NCBI GenBank assembly: GCA_036873135.1
Contig: JAPTYO010000001.1
Coordinates: 49,897,774 to 49,961,773 of the forward strand
Direction: 5' to 3'
DNA length: 64,000 bases
Source: Clarkia xantiana subsp. parviflora
Taxonomy: Eukaryota; Streptophyta; Magnoliopsida; Myrtales; Onagraceae
This document shows, in pieces, positions 45,043 to 55,194 of the stretch. Within the stretch, counting starts at the first letter, position 1. Each line of letters opens with the position of its first letter. The notes beneath the pieces are model-generated. The model was not told the origin of the DNA. It made no database searches and was given only the letters and a program-made list of their open reading frames with translations. Both the position numbers and the translations under genes were made by a program.

Positions 45043-47193
45043 TCAATGACAATAATGACCGAACCAACCGAATCTTCCTCCATCTTCCCCGTCGCATCGA
45101 CTATGAATCCACCATAGAAGGTTCGAAAGCGAGTTTCCATCATCGAACCCATTCAAATTCCTTACCTTCTCCAAAGCCCCGTCCTTATCGTAAACCCCTT
45201 CAAGGGCATACACGAACCCTTTCCACCCTTCCCCGACCCCGTCCCTACGCAGAGCCGGGCCCACCCAATCCACGAGCTGTTTCACAAACTCGACGTCGGA
45301 GAACAAAACCTCCGAAATCGGCAGTAACGGCAGTAACTGAATCCCGAGCCGACACTCTCTCCAATCGGGCGGTGCAAACCAAAGACCGCTGTCCCTCTTG
45401 TTCGCCCAGAGAACCCCGACCACACGATTCTCCGACGTAAAATCCTCACCGTAGAGACAATCCCCTTCCTTCACCTGCCACCATGTTTTCGCTGCCTCGA
45501 TCTCGACCGATGTCAGCATGGACCCCACCGACACGAGGTGGGCATCTCCGTAGGCCAGGCCTAGAAGTGCAGCCGAGTAGTACCCATTGACGGCCTCCGA
45601 TGTGCTCTCTTGGTTCCTACCATCCGCAAATTCGGTCAGTCCCCCGGCCCACGAATGGAGCTTATACACATCGAAGCACCTCAATCGAGGGTACTTCGAA
45701 TCGGCCCGTCTCCCCAAGTTCATGAAATCGGCCACTAACGAATATGCTTGAGCTCTATACTTCCTACCCCATGCAGGATCGATTTTCGCGAGCACTGCAA
45801 TGGCATAGAGGAAGTATCCGAGGTGGTAATGGTGGTCGTTGTATACTCCAAAGCCGAAATCGGCCCCGGAATCCACTAACCCTTGCCGGGTAACAATCCC
45901 ACCCCATTTCTTGTCGTACAAGAAACCGTTTCCATTGAATGTCCCGTCTAACCACGGCTCGATCTTGTCCTTCAAGAACTGCCTAACCCTTGGAACAACG
46001 TCGAGGAGACCGACCTCCTCGGCTATCAGCGCCAGCCGCGCAGCCCGCGCGATTAACTTCCCGTAAAAATACGACGATGTCGTGATGGGTCCGCCCGAGT
46101 CGAGACCTTCCACGTCTTTCAAAATTGCGGATATAATCTCGGGCCTCGATTCCGGAGCGATTCCTTTAACGGAATGCCACGTCATTGAGACCGGATCAGG
46201 GTTTAGAACCCACGAGTCCCCGACGATACCGACGAGGTCGCCGTCAATGCTACTGTACCTTAACTGATCGACCACCGTTACATTATCGGTCCGATTAAGA
46301 AGCTTGAGGTGGAGGGGATGAGCCAAGATCAGTAAATCCCCCCACCCTTTCTTCTCCCAATGATACTCCATACAGAAAGGCTTGCTCAACGAAGCACCGC
46401 CAGAAACTGGATAGCACGAGCTGAACCGATCGAGGATGGGCTCGCAATTGGGATCCGGTACCACCGCGATTCGGACGATTCCGGCGTAGACATCCGAGGT
46501 TATGGTCGAGAGACCGTGAGATAAGGTGGTCGGCGACGAAGTGTAGATGATCCATGTCTGGTTGTTGTTGAGCTTCACGGTGTGTTTAGTGAGCGACGCG
46601 CTGGAGCAGAAGAAGACAATGGCGTGGACTGTCGAGATCGAAAGCGTGGTGGCTTTGACGACGGAGCATGTCAGGTATGGGCTTCCTCGGACAAGAAAGA
46701 ACCTCAGATTCGACGAAGGGAAGTCCAGGGTCACGCTGAGGTCGCTGTAGGAGGAAATGACATGGCGGCCGCCAGGATTGGTCGCGGCGGCGGAGATGGT
46801 GAGATCGGCGCTGAAGACCTGGTAGAGGAATGCCTGGCCGGAGAATCGAGAAGGGTAGGAGAGAGAAAGGGAGGAAATGGAAGGTTTGACGAGGTAAGGG
46901 TGGATGTACTCGGGGACGTCGCCGTTTTTCAAGGTGAAGTTCTGGAAGAAGGAACTGGTCGGCAAGGGAGAGGAGAGAAGGTCGGGGGCGAAGAAGAGAG
47001 ATGGATCGGGGAGGACTGTCGAAGTGGCGGCTGGGAATAGGAACGGTGAGGTCTGCGGCGGAGACATGGGTGGTGGCGGCGGAGATGGTTGGGTTTGTGG
47101 CTGGGTTTGAGGGGGTTTATTAGAAGGTCTACTTTGACGTCTTGCAACTGTCTTACTTATTAAGGTTTTGACTCTTCGGTGGAGCCTTCTCAT
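45043..47193 (-). CDS. Endo-1,3-beta-glucanase, glycoside hydrolase family 81
   Basis: Hydrolyses internal beta-1,3-glucan (callose, or fungal/oomycete wall glucan) with inversion. Single uninterrupted exon, 716 residues, typical of plant GH81. Conserved landmarks: VPEYIHPYLVKPSISSLS and SYPSR early in the N-terminal beta domain; the catalytic-region signature DFGFGVYNDHHYHLGYF (445-461), containing the proposed acid aspartate; and NQESTSEAVNGYY (527-539), with the two glutamates including the catalytic base. The N-terminus (MRRLHRRVKTLISKTVARRQ) is strongly basic, then proline-rich to about residue 55. It has no signal peptide, so secretion is not obvious and an intracellular location is possible. 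The ORF has much higher GC than its flanks, normal for an intronless plant coding block. The start at 47193 is the first ATG of the frame. Confidence 0.97.
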   Translation of the reverse strand: MRRLHRRVKTLISKTVARRQSRPSNKPPQTQPQTQPSPPPPPMSPPQTSPFLFPAATSTVLPDPSLFFAPDLLSSPLPTSSFFQNFTLKNGDVPEYIHPYLVKPSISSLSLSYPSRFSGQAFLYQVFSADLTISAAATNPGGRHVISSYSDLSVTLDFPSSNLRFFLVRGSPYLTCSVVKATTLSISTVHAIVFFCSSASLTKHTVKLNNNQTWIIYTSSPTTLSHGLSTITSDVYAGIVRIAVVPDPNCEPILDRFSSCYPVSGGASLSKPFCMEYHWEKKGWGDLLILAHPLHLKLLNRTDNVTVVDQLRYSSIDGDLVGIVGDSWVLNPDPVSMTWHSVKGIAPESRPEIISAILKDVEGLDSGGPITTSSYFYGKLIARAARLALIAEEVGLLDVVPRVRQFLKDKIEPWLDGTFNGNGFLYDKKWGGIVTRQGLVDSGADFGFGVYNDHHYHLGYFLYAIAVLAKIDPAWGRKYRAQAYSLVADFMNLGRRADSKYPRLRCFDVYKLHSWAGGLTEFADGRNQESTSEAVNGYYSAALLGLAYGDAHLVSVGSMLTSVEIEAAKTWWQVKEGDCLYGEDFTSENRVVGVLWANKRDSGLWFAPPDWRECRLGIQLLPLLPISEVLFSDVEFVKQLVDWVGPALRRDGVGEGWKGFVYALEGVYDKDGALEKVRNLNGFDDGNSLSNLLWWIHSRCDGEDGGRFGWFGHYCH

Positions 47194-48725
47194 TCTTGAA
47201 GCCGTGTCTCGTAATTTCCAACTATTTGAAAATATATTAAAATTAAAAAAATGGTTAGCAAGGGATGTTAATCGGATAATTATGATATAAAATAATAAAA
47301 AATTGGGATATTAAAGGAGGCGGTTTATGAATATTGATGCGAGTAAGTAGAAGTAAAGGGAGAGGAAGAGTTTGTCAAAAGATGATTGGATTGAAAGTGA
47401 AGTTGGAGAAGAGGAGAGGATAAGCTAATTTTGATGAGAAGTGTTTTTGGTATGATGGTTGGTGGGTGGCGTGGTGTTTCTTGCAAGATATCTAAATGGT
47501 TTGAGGGAATTAGAGAATTCAATTCGAGAGAGAAGGGCAAGAAAGGTTGTCTAGTAGTTACTTCAAGGTAGAGGAAAGACAAAGTTCCCTCACTAAATTC
47601 TTTGGATGTTGTATTTCATCTTGTACAAAAAAAAAAAAAAAAAGGTATTTGCTCCATTTGTACACCATGGGTATTGGGTAGGACTAATTAAATAATTGAA
47701 ATCATATAATATTTTATGTAATGGTGTATCCGATCTAACATATCATGTTTTAATTAGAGTTTTCAGGTTTTACCTTTATTTTATCAACACTTTACGACTT
47801 ACAAGAACATCATTGTAAAAGTTATTTTGGCAGATCAACTATTTGTATATTATAAAACTAAGAGTTAAAAGAATCTAATCACGGTCTCTAGTTTGCATTA
47901 TGTTACTTTTACGCGTTCTATATTTAAATTGTTGCTAATAGGTGTCACACGTTTTGTAATTTTTTAGTTTTCCATCCATTTTTTCTTTTAAATTTGACGG
48001 ATATAGGTGTGGCTTTTCTTCAATTTATATATATTTATGTCAATTAAGTTAAATTGAACTTCAATTTTGCATAAATTATTCAATTTCACTGTATATACAC
48101 ACTAACTGATATAACTTAAAGGAAAGCAGAAGTACCCGTTTTTCTTTACTTTTCTCTTGTTTACATTCGTAAAATTTAACAGAAAAAATGGACGGAAAAA
48201 AACAACGAAAACAAAATCTAAAACACTTATTAACAACAATTTAAATCTAAAACCCCTAAAAACAATATACTTCAATGGAACCTGTGATTTTGTTCTTAAC
48301 CCTAAAATTAATGATAGGAAGCCAAAAACTTAATCAAATAAGTAACTTATAATTACCATTCTGCAGTAAATTTGTAATGAGTGCTGCTATAGACTGAGAA
48401 ACTTCCCGTGAAATGTAAGCCGAAAGTAGATGTGGGTTCCAGTGACAGCTATACAAACTTTGCCACATCTGAATTAAATATTCTACTTTTTGCTATTCCA
48501 ATTATACCCTCCTTTATTCATTCCCTTCTTTACCGATATAAATTAGTGGGCTCCTCAGTAACAAATGTGATTATTTTTATTCTAAAAATCTGCAGCACTT
48601 TTGCTTAAGGTTATTTTTTGTTTTATAAACAAATCCTAAGGTTATTTCATTCACTTTTTTTTTTTTATAAACAATAACGATTGCAAAAATCAAACATGAT
48701 ATTCTGCCAAATTAGATGAAAAAAA
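47194..48725. other. Intergenic upstream of GH81
   Basis: Promoter side of the minus-strand glucanase. Contains a poly-A run at about 47626-47643. The open stretch at 47325-47582 on the minus strand has no recognisable protein features. No other gene. Confidence 0.5.
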
Positions 48726-49009
48726 TAAATAACTTTACCAAAATAAGATTTATTTACGTAAATAATAAACTTAAAAACTATAGTGAATATATCTTTTAAC
48801 TAATATATAATTACTAAATAGTGACAATTTTTTTAATATAAAAAAAGTAAAGAAAAAACATAAATAACTCAAGTGTTGAAAATATATATCGAAAACATGA
48901 AATGATTAAATATTATTAAGCAAATTAATGAAAACAGTGACAAAATATAAACAAAAAATAAAATAAATATATTTTTAAACAATAGAATAGATATATGGTT
49001 AATATACCA
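48726..49009. repeat. Direct repeat, copy 1 (partner at 49345-49631)
   Basis: About 285 bp nearly identical to a block inside the adjacent Helitron. Shared words include CTTTACCAAA, GACAATTTTTTTAATAT and CTCAAGTGTTGAAAATATAT. Likely the surviving part of a related Helitron. Confidence 0.8.
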
Positions 49010-49723
49010 TCTATATATTATAATATAATTCTAAATAATATTCTAACACGTTGACAAGTAAGGTTTTTGCACAACTTTCTCTTTTTTATGTGTTAAAATG
49101 AAGTCAATTGATTGGCCTATGACAAATTTGATAAGTTATATCAACATATCACTTCCATATGGAAGTCTAGAAATCAAGCAAAGCTCCACATTCCATGTTA
49201 CGAAGACGAACCGTTTTATTTTCAAGTTTGAAAATTGAGTTTTCAACCTCAAGCAAAATAAAATTGCAAGTTTTCACTCTTAAAAAATTAATCTGTAAAG
49301 TACACTAAAATAGGTCGAAAAATAAAAAATTATATGAAAATAATTAAATAACTTTACCAAATTAAGATTTATTTAAGTAAATAATAAACTTAAAAACTAT
49401 ATTGAATATATATTTTAACTAATATATAATTACTAAATAGTGACAATTTTTTTAATATTAAAAAAATAAATAAAAAACATAAATAACTCAAGTGTTGAAA
49501 ATATATATCGAAAACATGAAATGATTAAATATTATTAAGGAAATTAATGAAAATATTGACAAAATATAAACAAAAAAATAAAATAAATATATTTTAAACC
49601 AGTAGAATATATAGGTGCTTAATATACCATTTTATAAATATATTTATATATATATATATTCTTTTATTAAATAATAAAATGCGGAAATTATTATACCGCG
49701 CAAAGCGCGGGTAAATTATCTAG
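49010..49723 (+). mobile_element. Non-autonomous Helitron
   Basis: The 5' end is TCTATATATTATAATATAAT after an A. The 3' end is a GC hairpin CCGCGC-AAA-GCGCGG (49696-49710), then GTAAATTATCTAG, followed by T. A 5' TC, a 3' CTAG with a hairpin about 10 bases upstream, insertion between A and T, and absence of a target duplication are the Helitron hallmarks. About 714 bp, no Rep/helicase. Confidence 0.88.
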
Positions 49724-50579
49724 TTTGAAATATAACGAACAAGATGAGAAATATCAAATTTTGTAATTACCTTTGAGATTATGAAGATACGGATTCATCA
49801 ATCATACACGAAGAACTCACACTTTTATCCGATCGGTTAATTTTTTTTTCTCGACCGTGGGTGGGTGGCCTTTCGTCTTCGATGGTTTCTGTAGATTGTA
49901 AAAGTAGAACTAATGTGAATTGGAAAGTTTGAAGTCTGACTTTTCCACTTCAAAAGGGTATAATTGGCAATCAATGAATTATATAATAGGAAATAAAAAA
50001 TAAAAAAATAATTATATTAGTGATGTGGCTGTTTGTTACTTTCGGGAGGATTTTCACGGTAAGTTTCTCAGTTTTTATCATTCTCATTTGTAATATCGAA
50101 ACAGAACATTTATTATCCACGAATTAAAACTATTTTTCATACAATATATTTGACTGAATATGATTTTTGTTATAATATATTTTATTTTACACTTTTGGTA
50201 CCAAATATTTGAAATTTATTAGCTTTTCGTCTATCCGTTAGTTGACCGTTAATTTTGACTATTAAATGGCACATTAAAATCACGTAACTCATCCTGAACT
50301 TTCAATTTTATTCAATTTAGTCTCTTTAATGCATTAATAATTTTTTTTCCCTTCAATTTATTCTTAAAATTTCAAAACGAAACCACACCCACAGAAGCAT
50401 GGCTATAGATGTGTTGCTGCTTTTATTCTATAACTTTGGGAAGAACTAACTACTTAAACAACCACCATAAAGTTTTCCACACGAAAAATCTCCCTCCCTT
50501 AGTAGATAATGGAGGTGTTTCCCACACTGAAACTTGTTTTATTCATAGACTTACGATCCATGTAGAAAATGGACCTAGT
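49724..50579. other. Intergenic between Helitron and dioxygenase copy 2
   Basis: No gene. About 50180-50290 (CACTTTTGGTACCAAATATT, CTATCCGTTAGTTGACCGTT) is a decayed relative of the foldback family at 41924. Confidence 0.5.
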
Positions 50580-52697
50580 CTATCCTTGCAACTTGAACTT
50601 TGTTAGTGAAGATTGGCCATCGAGCCCTTTGGCAGAGTAGATGGATACATAATCCTTCATTGTCATCTCCATGTACACCGCGGGATTTGTTTCCGATATC
50701 AGTTCCTTGATCGGCGCATACTTCCTCGCAATATCGATCTTGAAGAGAGTGAAGAAGCAAGCAATGGACAGTCTCGGGCCGACCCGGTTGGCTAGTACGC
50801 GGTGCTCCACGCTTTTGAACACATCATTGGACATAAGCTGAAGAAGATCGCCTATGTTGACGATAACCGCTCCAGGGACATGAGGGACATCGATCCAACG
50901 ATGTTGGTGCCGGACTTGGAGGCCTCCGAGGTTGTCTTGAAGGAGGATGGTGAGAAAGTCGGGATCGGAGTGGCTGCTTGTGCCGAGTGTTAGTTCGGGC
51001 TCGGGGCACGCAGGATAGTAGTGGCTTAGAAGGAGTTGCCCCTTTGCGCAGTCCACGGCAGTAAGGTAACCGGGATGTAGCCCGAGCGCCTCAGAAAGAA
51101 GTTCAAAAAGAGTGATCCCTAGTGCTTTAACTTGCTTACTGTACTCCAAGGTTATCTCCCTGCCACCAAAAAATTATGCAACTACACTAATCATATATGC
51201 AATCACGAAGTTTATTTGTGAAGAAATATAGGGTTAAGAATTTAAATATAATTATGTTTAAGTATAAGAGTGTGTCGATGTGATCATGGTCGAGGTGGCT
51301 AGGTTGAAAAAACTCGACTTAAAGTAGGTCAAGACCGAAGTGGCCGGGAGGATATTAATATAGTATAAAAATGTGTTGAATGCCTTCACCCACAAGTTTG
51401 GTCTTATTAGATGGTTAAAGCGCACATCTTATTATTAACAAAGTTAAATGTAGATCATGTTAATTATCATTGTCCTAGAGTTTAATGTTTGTATTCAGTG
51501 TAACAACTATCAGATTGGTTGATTTCTATTTTATACTCTTAAAATTGATGAAACAAAAAAATATTTTTTTAAGCATCAAATAAACCTAAATCACGAGAAA
51601 CAAATCAGATACTTCGAAAAAGTGGGATACAACATGTTTTAAAACGGCAATCTTAACGCCAAAATCAGTCGAACAAAGTGGAAATCAACAGATCTGATAG
51701 TTAGAGACATCAAATATCAACATTTTAAATCTGGATAGGTATTAGAAAGATGGCCTATAATTGAGAATTTTTTAGATGCACTAGCTTGTCAGATTTTAGG
51801 CGACACCTTGGAGCTCCTGTAAGCGATTCTTAAGATGAGCCCTCTTGGCAAGCTCGAGTCTACTGGATGAGCATCTTAAGGGTAATGGTTAAGCTAAATT
51901 GTAGTCATCGATTTTACAGTCATTATATAATTAGGCACATCGAGATCTAGTATGTAACGACTGATATTCAATTAAATTTCTGTTCAAATCTTTTTTGATC
52001 TAACGACGGTAAATTCAACTACATTTTAGGTGAACCTAAAAGTAGTGTTGGTCAAAATTGCCCTTTAAAACTAAAACTAGCACTCCTATTTCATTAACTC
52101 AACACTACATTTGACTATCATCATACATGTACTCATTAAGTTAATGGTGAAGAACACCTACCTGCAAACAGGAGGCAAATCTTGAGGGTGAGGTGGGTTA
52201 GGCTCCATGGCACAAAACAAAGTGTCCCTCCAATTAGCATACTTTGACCGATACAGATCGAAGTTACTTCCATAGTTGACCGTCTCCTGCTCCCTTGCAT
52301 AGTATCCTTCCTTCTCTTCATTCGGCTGCTCGTGAAAAGCTCTCGCCGCCGCCAACATCTCCTCCAGAACACTCGTACCTATGCCGTGGTTCACCACCTG
52401 GAAAAACCCTACTTCACTAGCAGCTTTTAGTACTTGAGACACAACCTTTTCACGGCTTAACTGCGACGACCCGATGTCGTGAAAGTCGATCACTTGAACC
52501 GCAAACTCATGATCTACACTTTGTAATTTAGTATCTTCATCGATCTCGTGTTTGGGTCGGATGAACATTCTGGGGACTTTTGAAATGCCCGAGTCGACTA
52601 AACCTTTGACGCCGGTTTTCGATTCGTCAAAGGTTTTTAGCTCTTGATGACGATCATAGGTTGCGGCAGCTGGATCACAACCATCAGTCATCTCCAT
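50580..52697 (-). CDS. 2OG-Fe(II) dioxygenase, ACC-oxidase-homolog type, copy 2
   Basis: Paralog of 31474-33190 on the opposite strand, with the same biochemical class and intron phase. Exons 52697-52162 and 51159-50580; 371 residues; the join reads CREITLEYS. Motifs: [31 protein letters not shown] (canonical NHG), iron ligands H242/D244 (HSDPDF) and H298 (SVEHR), and 2OG-binding R308/S310. All catalytic residues are present, so it is predicted active. The start chosen is the first ATG (MEMTDGCD). A 5' leader intron is plausible (GTAAAC at 52841 to TTTCAG at 52716), behind a TATATAAGG box at 52967-52976. The coding intron (51160-52161) is larger than in copy 1 and contains an LTR-like fragment and the dispersed repeat also found 3' of copy 1. 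Confidence 0.95.
51250..51740. repeat. LTR-like fragment and dispersed repeat inside the intron
   Basis: TGTGTTGAATGCCTTCACCCAC (about 51372-51393) resembles the LTR-like fragment at about 15160-15330. From 51490 the sequence matches the repeat at 34215-34500 (TTAAGCATCAAATAAACC, TAACGCCAAAATCAGTCG). Confidence 0.5.
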
Positions 52698-52966
52698 TTG
52701 ACTTGCTGGAAGAAGCTGAAACAAGAAATTAATTTGATACTTTATTTATAAAAATATATAGTTATCATTAATACACAGACCTCTTTAACTTTTTGTTTTA
52801 CTCTACATTAACTACATACTATGATACTAAATAGAGTTTACCTAGTTAATGTTGAGCCGTGATGCGGAATTGAGATCGCCAACTATAGAAACCAAGCAAA
52901 AGAGGCTGCCAATTACTCAATCTATCCCAAATCTACACTCCATTTTTGAATCTGTTGAAAGCTCCT

Positions 52967-52976
52967 TATATAGGGA
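52967..52976 (-). promoter_or_regulatory. Probable TATA box of dioxygenase copy 2
   Basis: CTATATAAGG on the minus strand lies about 270 bases before the ATG at 52697, consistent with a leader exon plus a 126-base leader intron. Confidence 0.6.
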
Positions 52977-53950
52977 AAATGGCTAGACTCAGCAAATGGA
53001 ATAGGAGGTTGATGGTTGTGGATGAATGAAGACTAATCAATCGCACCAAAAACAAGACTAAAAAATACTTATCTTCTTGGAGACTCCAACTTCAAACCCA
53101 TCTAATATAGTCTACAGTTTAGCATTTTATCATTTAATTAATGAAATACTTCAAATTTACTGAATTTTTAAAATAAATAAAATATTTATAAGCATCATTT
53201 TACCATTTACGAATTAACACGATACAAATGAATAATATTTTAGATACAGAGCCAGTAAGATAAGATGCTGTCGTCCAAGTTTTTTTGGTAAACCTATCGT
53301 CCAAGTTTCAACTTGTACATATATATCTCCTTAAATATCTTTTTTATTTTCCCCAAATTGACGGCAGGAAGAGAGAGAAGAGTCAAGGTAACGACCTTTG
53401 CACCCTAGACTTCTAAGCTTGCAACAGTCTGACCTCCTCTTTCCCATGATTCTAAATGGGGCACCTACTAATTTTAATTATTTGCTTACAATTATTACGA
53501 CATTGCTTAACTGAATTATATCACTTTCTTTTCGAAATTTTGACAGCCCAAACAAGCTCACTAGCCACCTGAAAAATGGGAAACCCTACAAGAGAAGTTT
53601 AGGGTGACGTCTCATATCGACCTTACTTAGGTATCGAGGATATCTTAACAACAATTGAGTATCAAATATTTCATCAAATACATAAACAAAATTCTAACCC
53701 TCAAAATGTGATATTTAATCTTCCAAGATCAAACATTACAACCAAGTCGAAGTATCACCCGATTTGATTATTCATAAGACCATCAAATCATTTCAAATAC
53801 GTAGGCATTTCATGTAAAATCATTTTTGATTTGATTTGCCCGAAAATTCGACTCACTCCAACTTAGTTCGACTTAACCCACCTGCCCCAATCTAACACGA
53901 CTCGATTCTTCAGCCCGGTCAAAGCCGATTAAGCCAGACTTAATCAAGTT
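52977..53950. other. Intergenic, nothing firm
   Basis: No gene. About 53830-53945 has CGACTCGATT/GACTTAACC words like those at 21100-21500. Confidence 0.5.
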
Positions 53951-54161
53951 TGTTAAAAACTGCACTGAACCGACCCATCTTATAGGAGTATACACATGGT
54001 ATTTCCATGTGCAACATTGTATAGACTAAGTTAGTTATGATCCTAGTATAAATACTAACCAATGTACTTTACATTCTCTTGATTTGGTGTATTGAATAAT
54101 ATCACAATCATTCTCTAAATCCTCTCAATCATTTCAACAGTATTTTATATGGTATCAGAGC
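53951..54161 (+). mobile_element. 5' LTR and primer-binding site of a Copia-type element
   Basis: TGTTAAAAACTG at 53951 and ATTTCAACA ending at 54139 form mirrored LTR ends of a 189-bp LTR with TATAAATACT near 54050. TGGTATCAGAGC at 54150-54161 is the initiator-tRNA-Met primer-binding site. The next about 850 bases (54162-55020) are non-coding, with repeated TTGGAGCTGTTCTTC words. No pol or 3' LTR follows, so it is a fragment. Confidence 0.7.
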
Positions 54162-55194
54162 TAGGCTCTTTCTTGGAGCTCAAGCTGCTGCATTCTGTTT
54201 TCTTGGAGATCAAGCTACTGGTTTCTTCTTTGATTCTTCGATTCAATGCTTCGATTCTTCAATTCTCTTGATCATGACTCCTTGTAAGTCTTTTGAATCA
54301 AGAATCTATTACTTTTTAGCTCAATTGGATTATCTTGATCATGATTGAGCAATTGAGGTGGTTTCTGTTGATCTGCTTGCTTTGATGCAAGATTTATTGC
54401 TTGGCTGCATTTACGATTCTTTATCTGGTGGATTTGAATCATTTGCTGCTGGATTTTGTTAGATTTTGGACCTGGAATTCGTGGATATTGCTTCTTGATT
54501 GCTGTTCAAGCCTTTACTATGAGCTGGATTGCTTCGTCTCATTGCTAGGCTGCCAGCTATTGCCAGCTTGCAATTTCGTCCTATTCTTGTGGAATTTTGT
54601 GGCTATTTCGTCCAGATTGTTGATATCTCTTGCATTGCAAGACAAATTTATCTTTATATACTGGATTTAAGGAGCATTTGAGGAGTATTTCGTGACACTT
54701 GGAGCTGTTCTTCAAGTTTGAAGTTGCTGGAGCTGATTTGTTTTCAGTTGGAGCTGTTCTTCTTCATTCAGCATCTGTAGGTTGAATTGAAGTTTGTTTC
54801 ACCATTCTATGCAACAAATTGACTCTCTATGGGTTCTATTGCTGAGAATTGAGTTGATTTTCAAGATCTGCAATTCGAAATTGAGCTGTTTCTTGATTCT
54901 GTTCCATCTGCGATTGCTATTGCTCATTGCGATCTTGATTCTGGATTGCTTGGATTTGATTATGTTGCTTCTGAGCTTGAATCTTGTCAACAGCAGAAGA
55001 TGAGTGCGACCGACCAGTTACCAGCCCATCCTCACTGCGTGCTGCGCCGTAGCGACTATAGTCGGGACTGCCATAACTGAGGTCTCCGCGGGCGACCTTC
55101 GACTATCTGTGTGACAATCTCAATTGTGTTGGGTATGATGGTCCCATTATTCTGATATGTCATCCACTCATGTGAGTGCCTCTTTTCTATGACT

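Noticed and set aside
45764..47147. Several 60-150-residue frames overlapping the GH81 gene on both strands
   Set aside because: Shadows of a GC-rich 716-residue coding exon with unmistakable GH81 motifs.
54401..55003. Leu/Ile-rich ORFs of 69-89 residues
   Set aside because: They lie in the non-coding leader of a Copia fragment and are made of T-rich repeats; no domain is visible.
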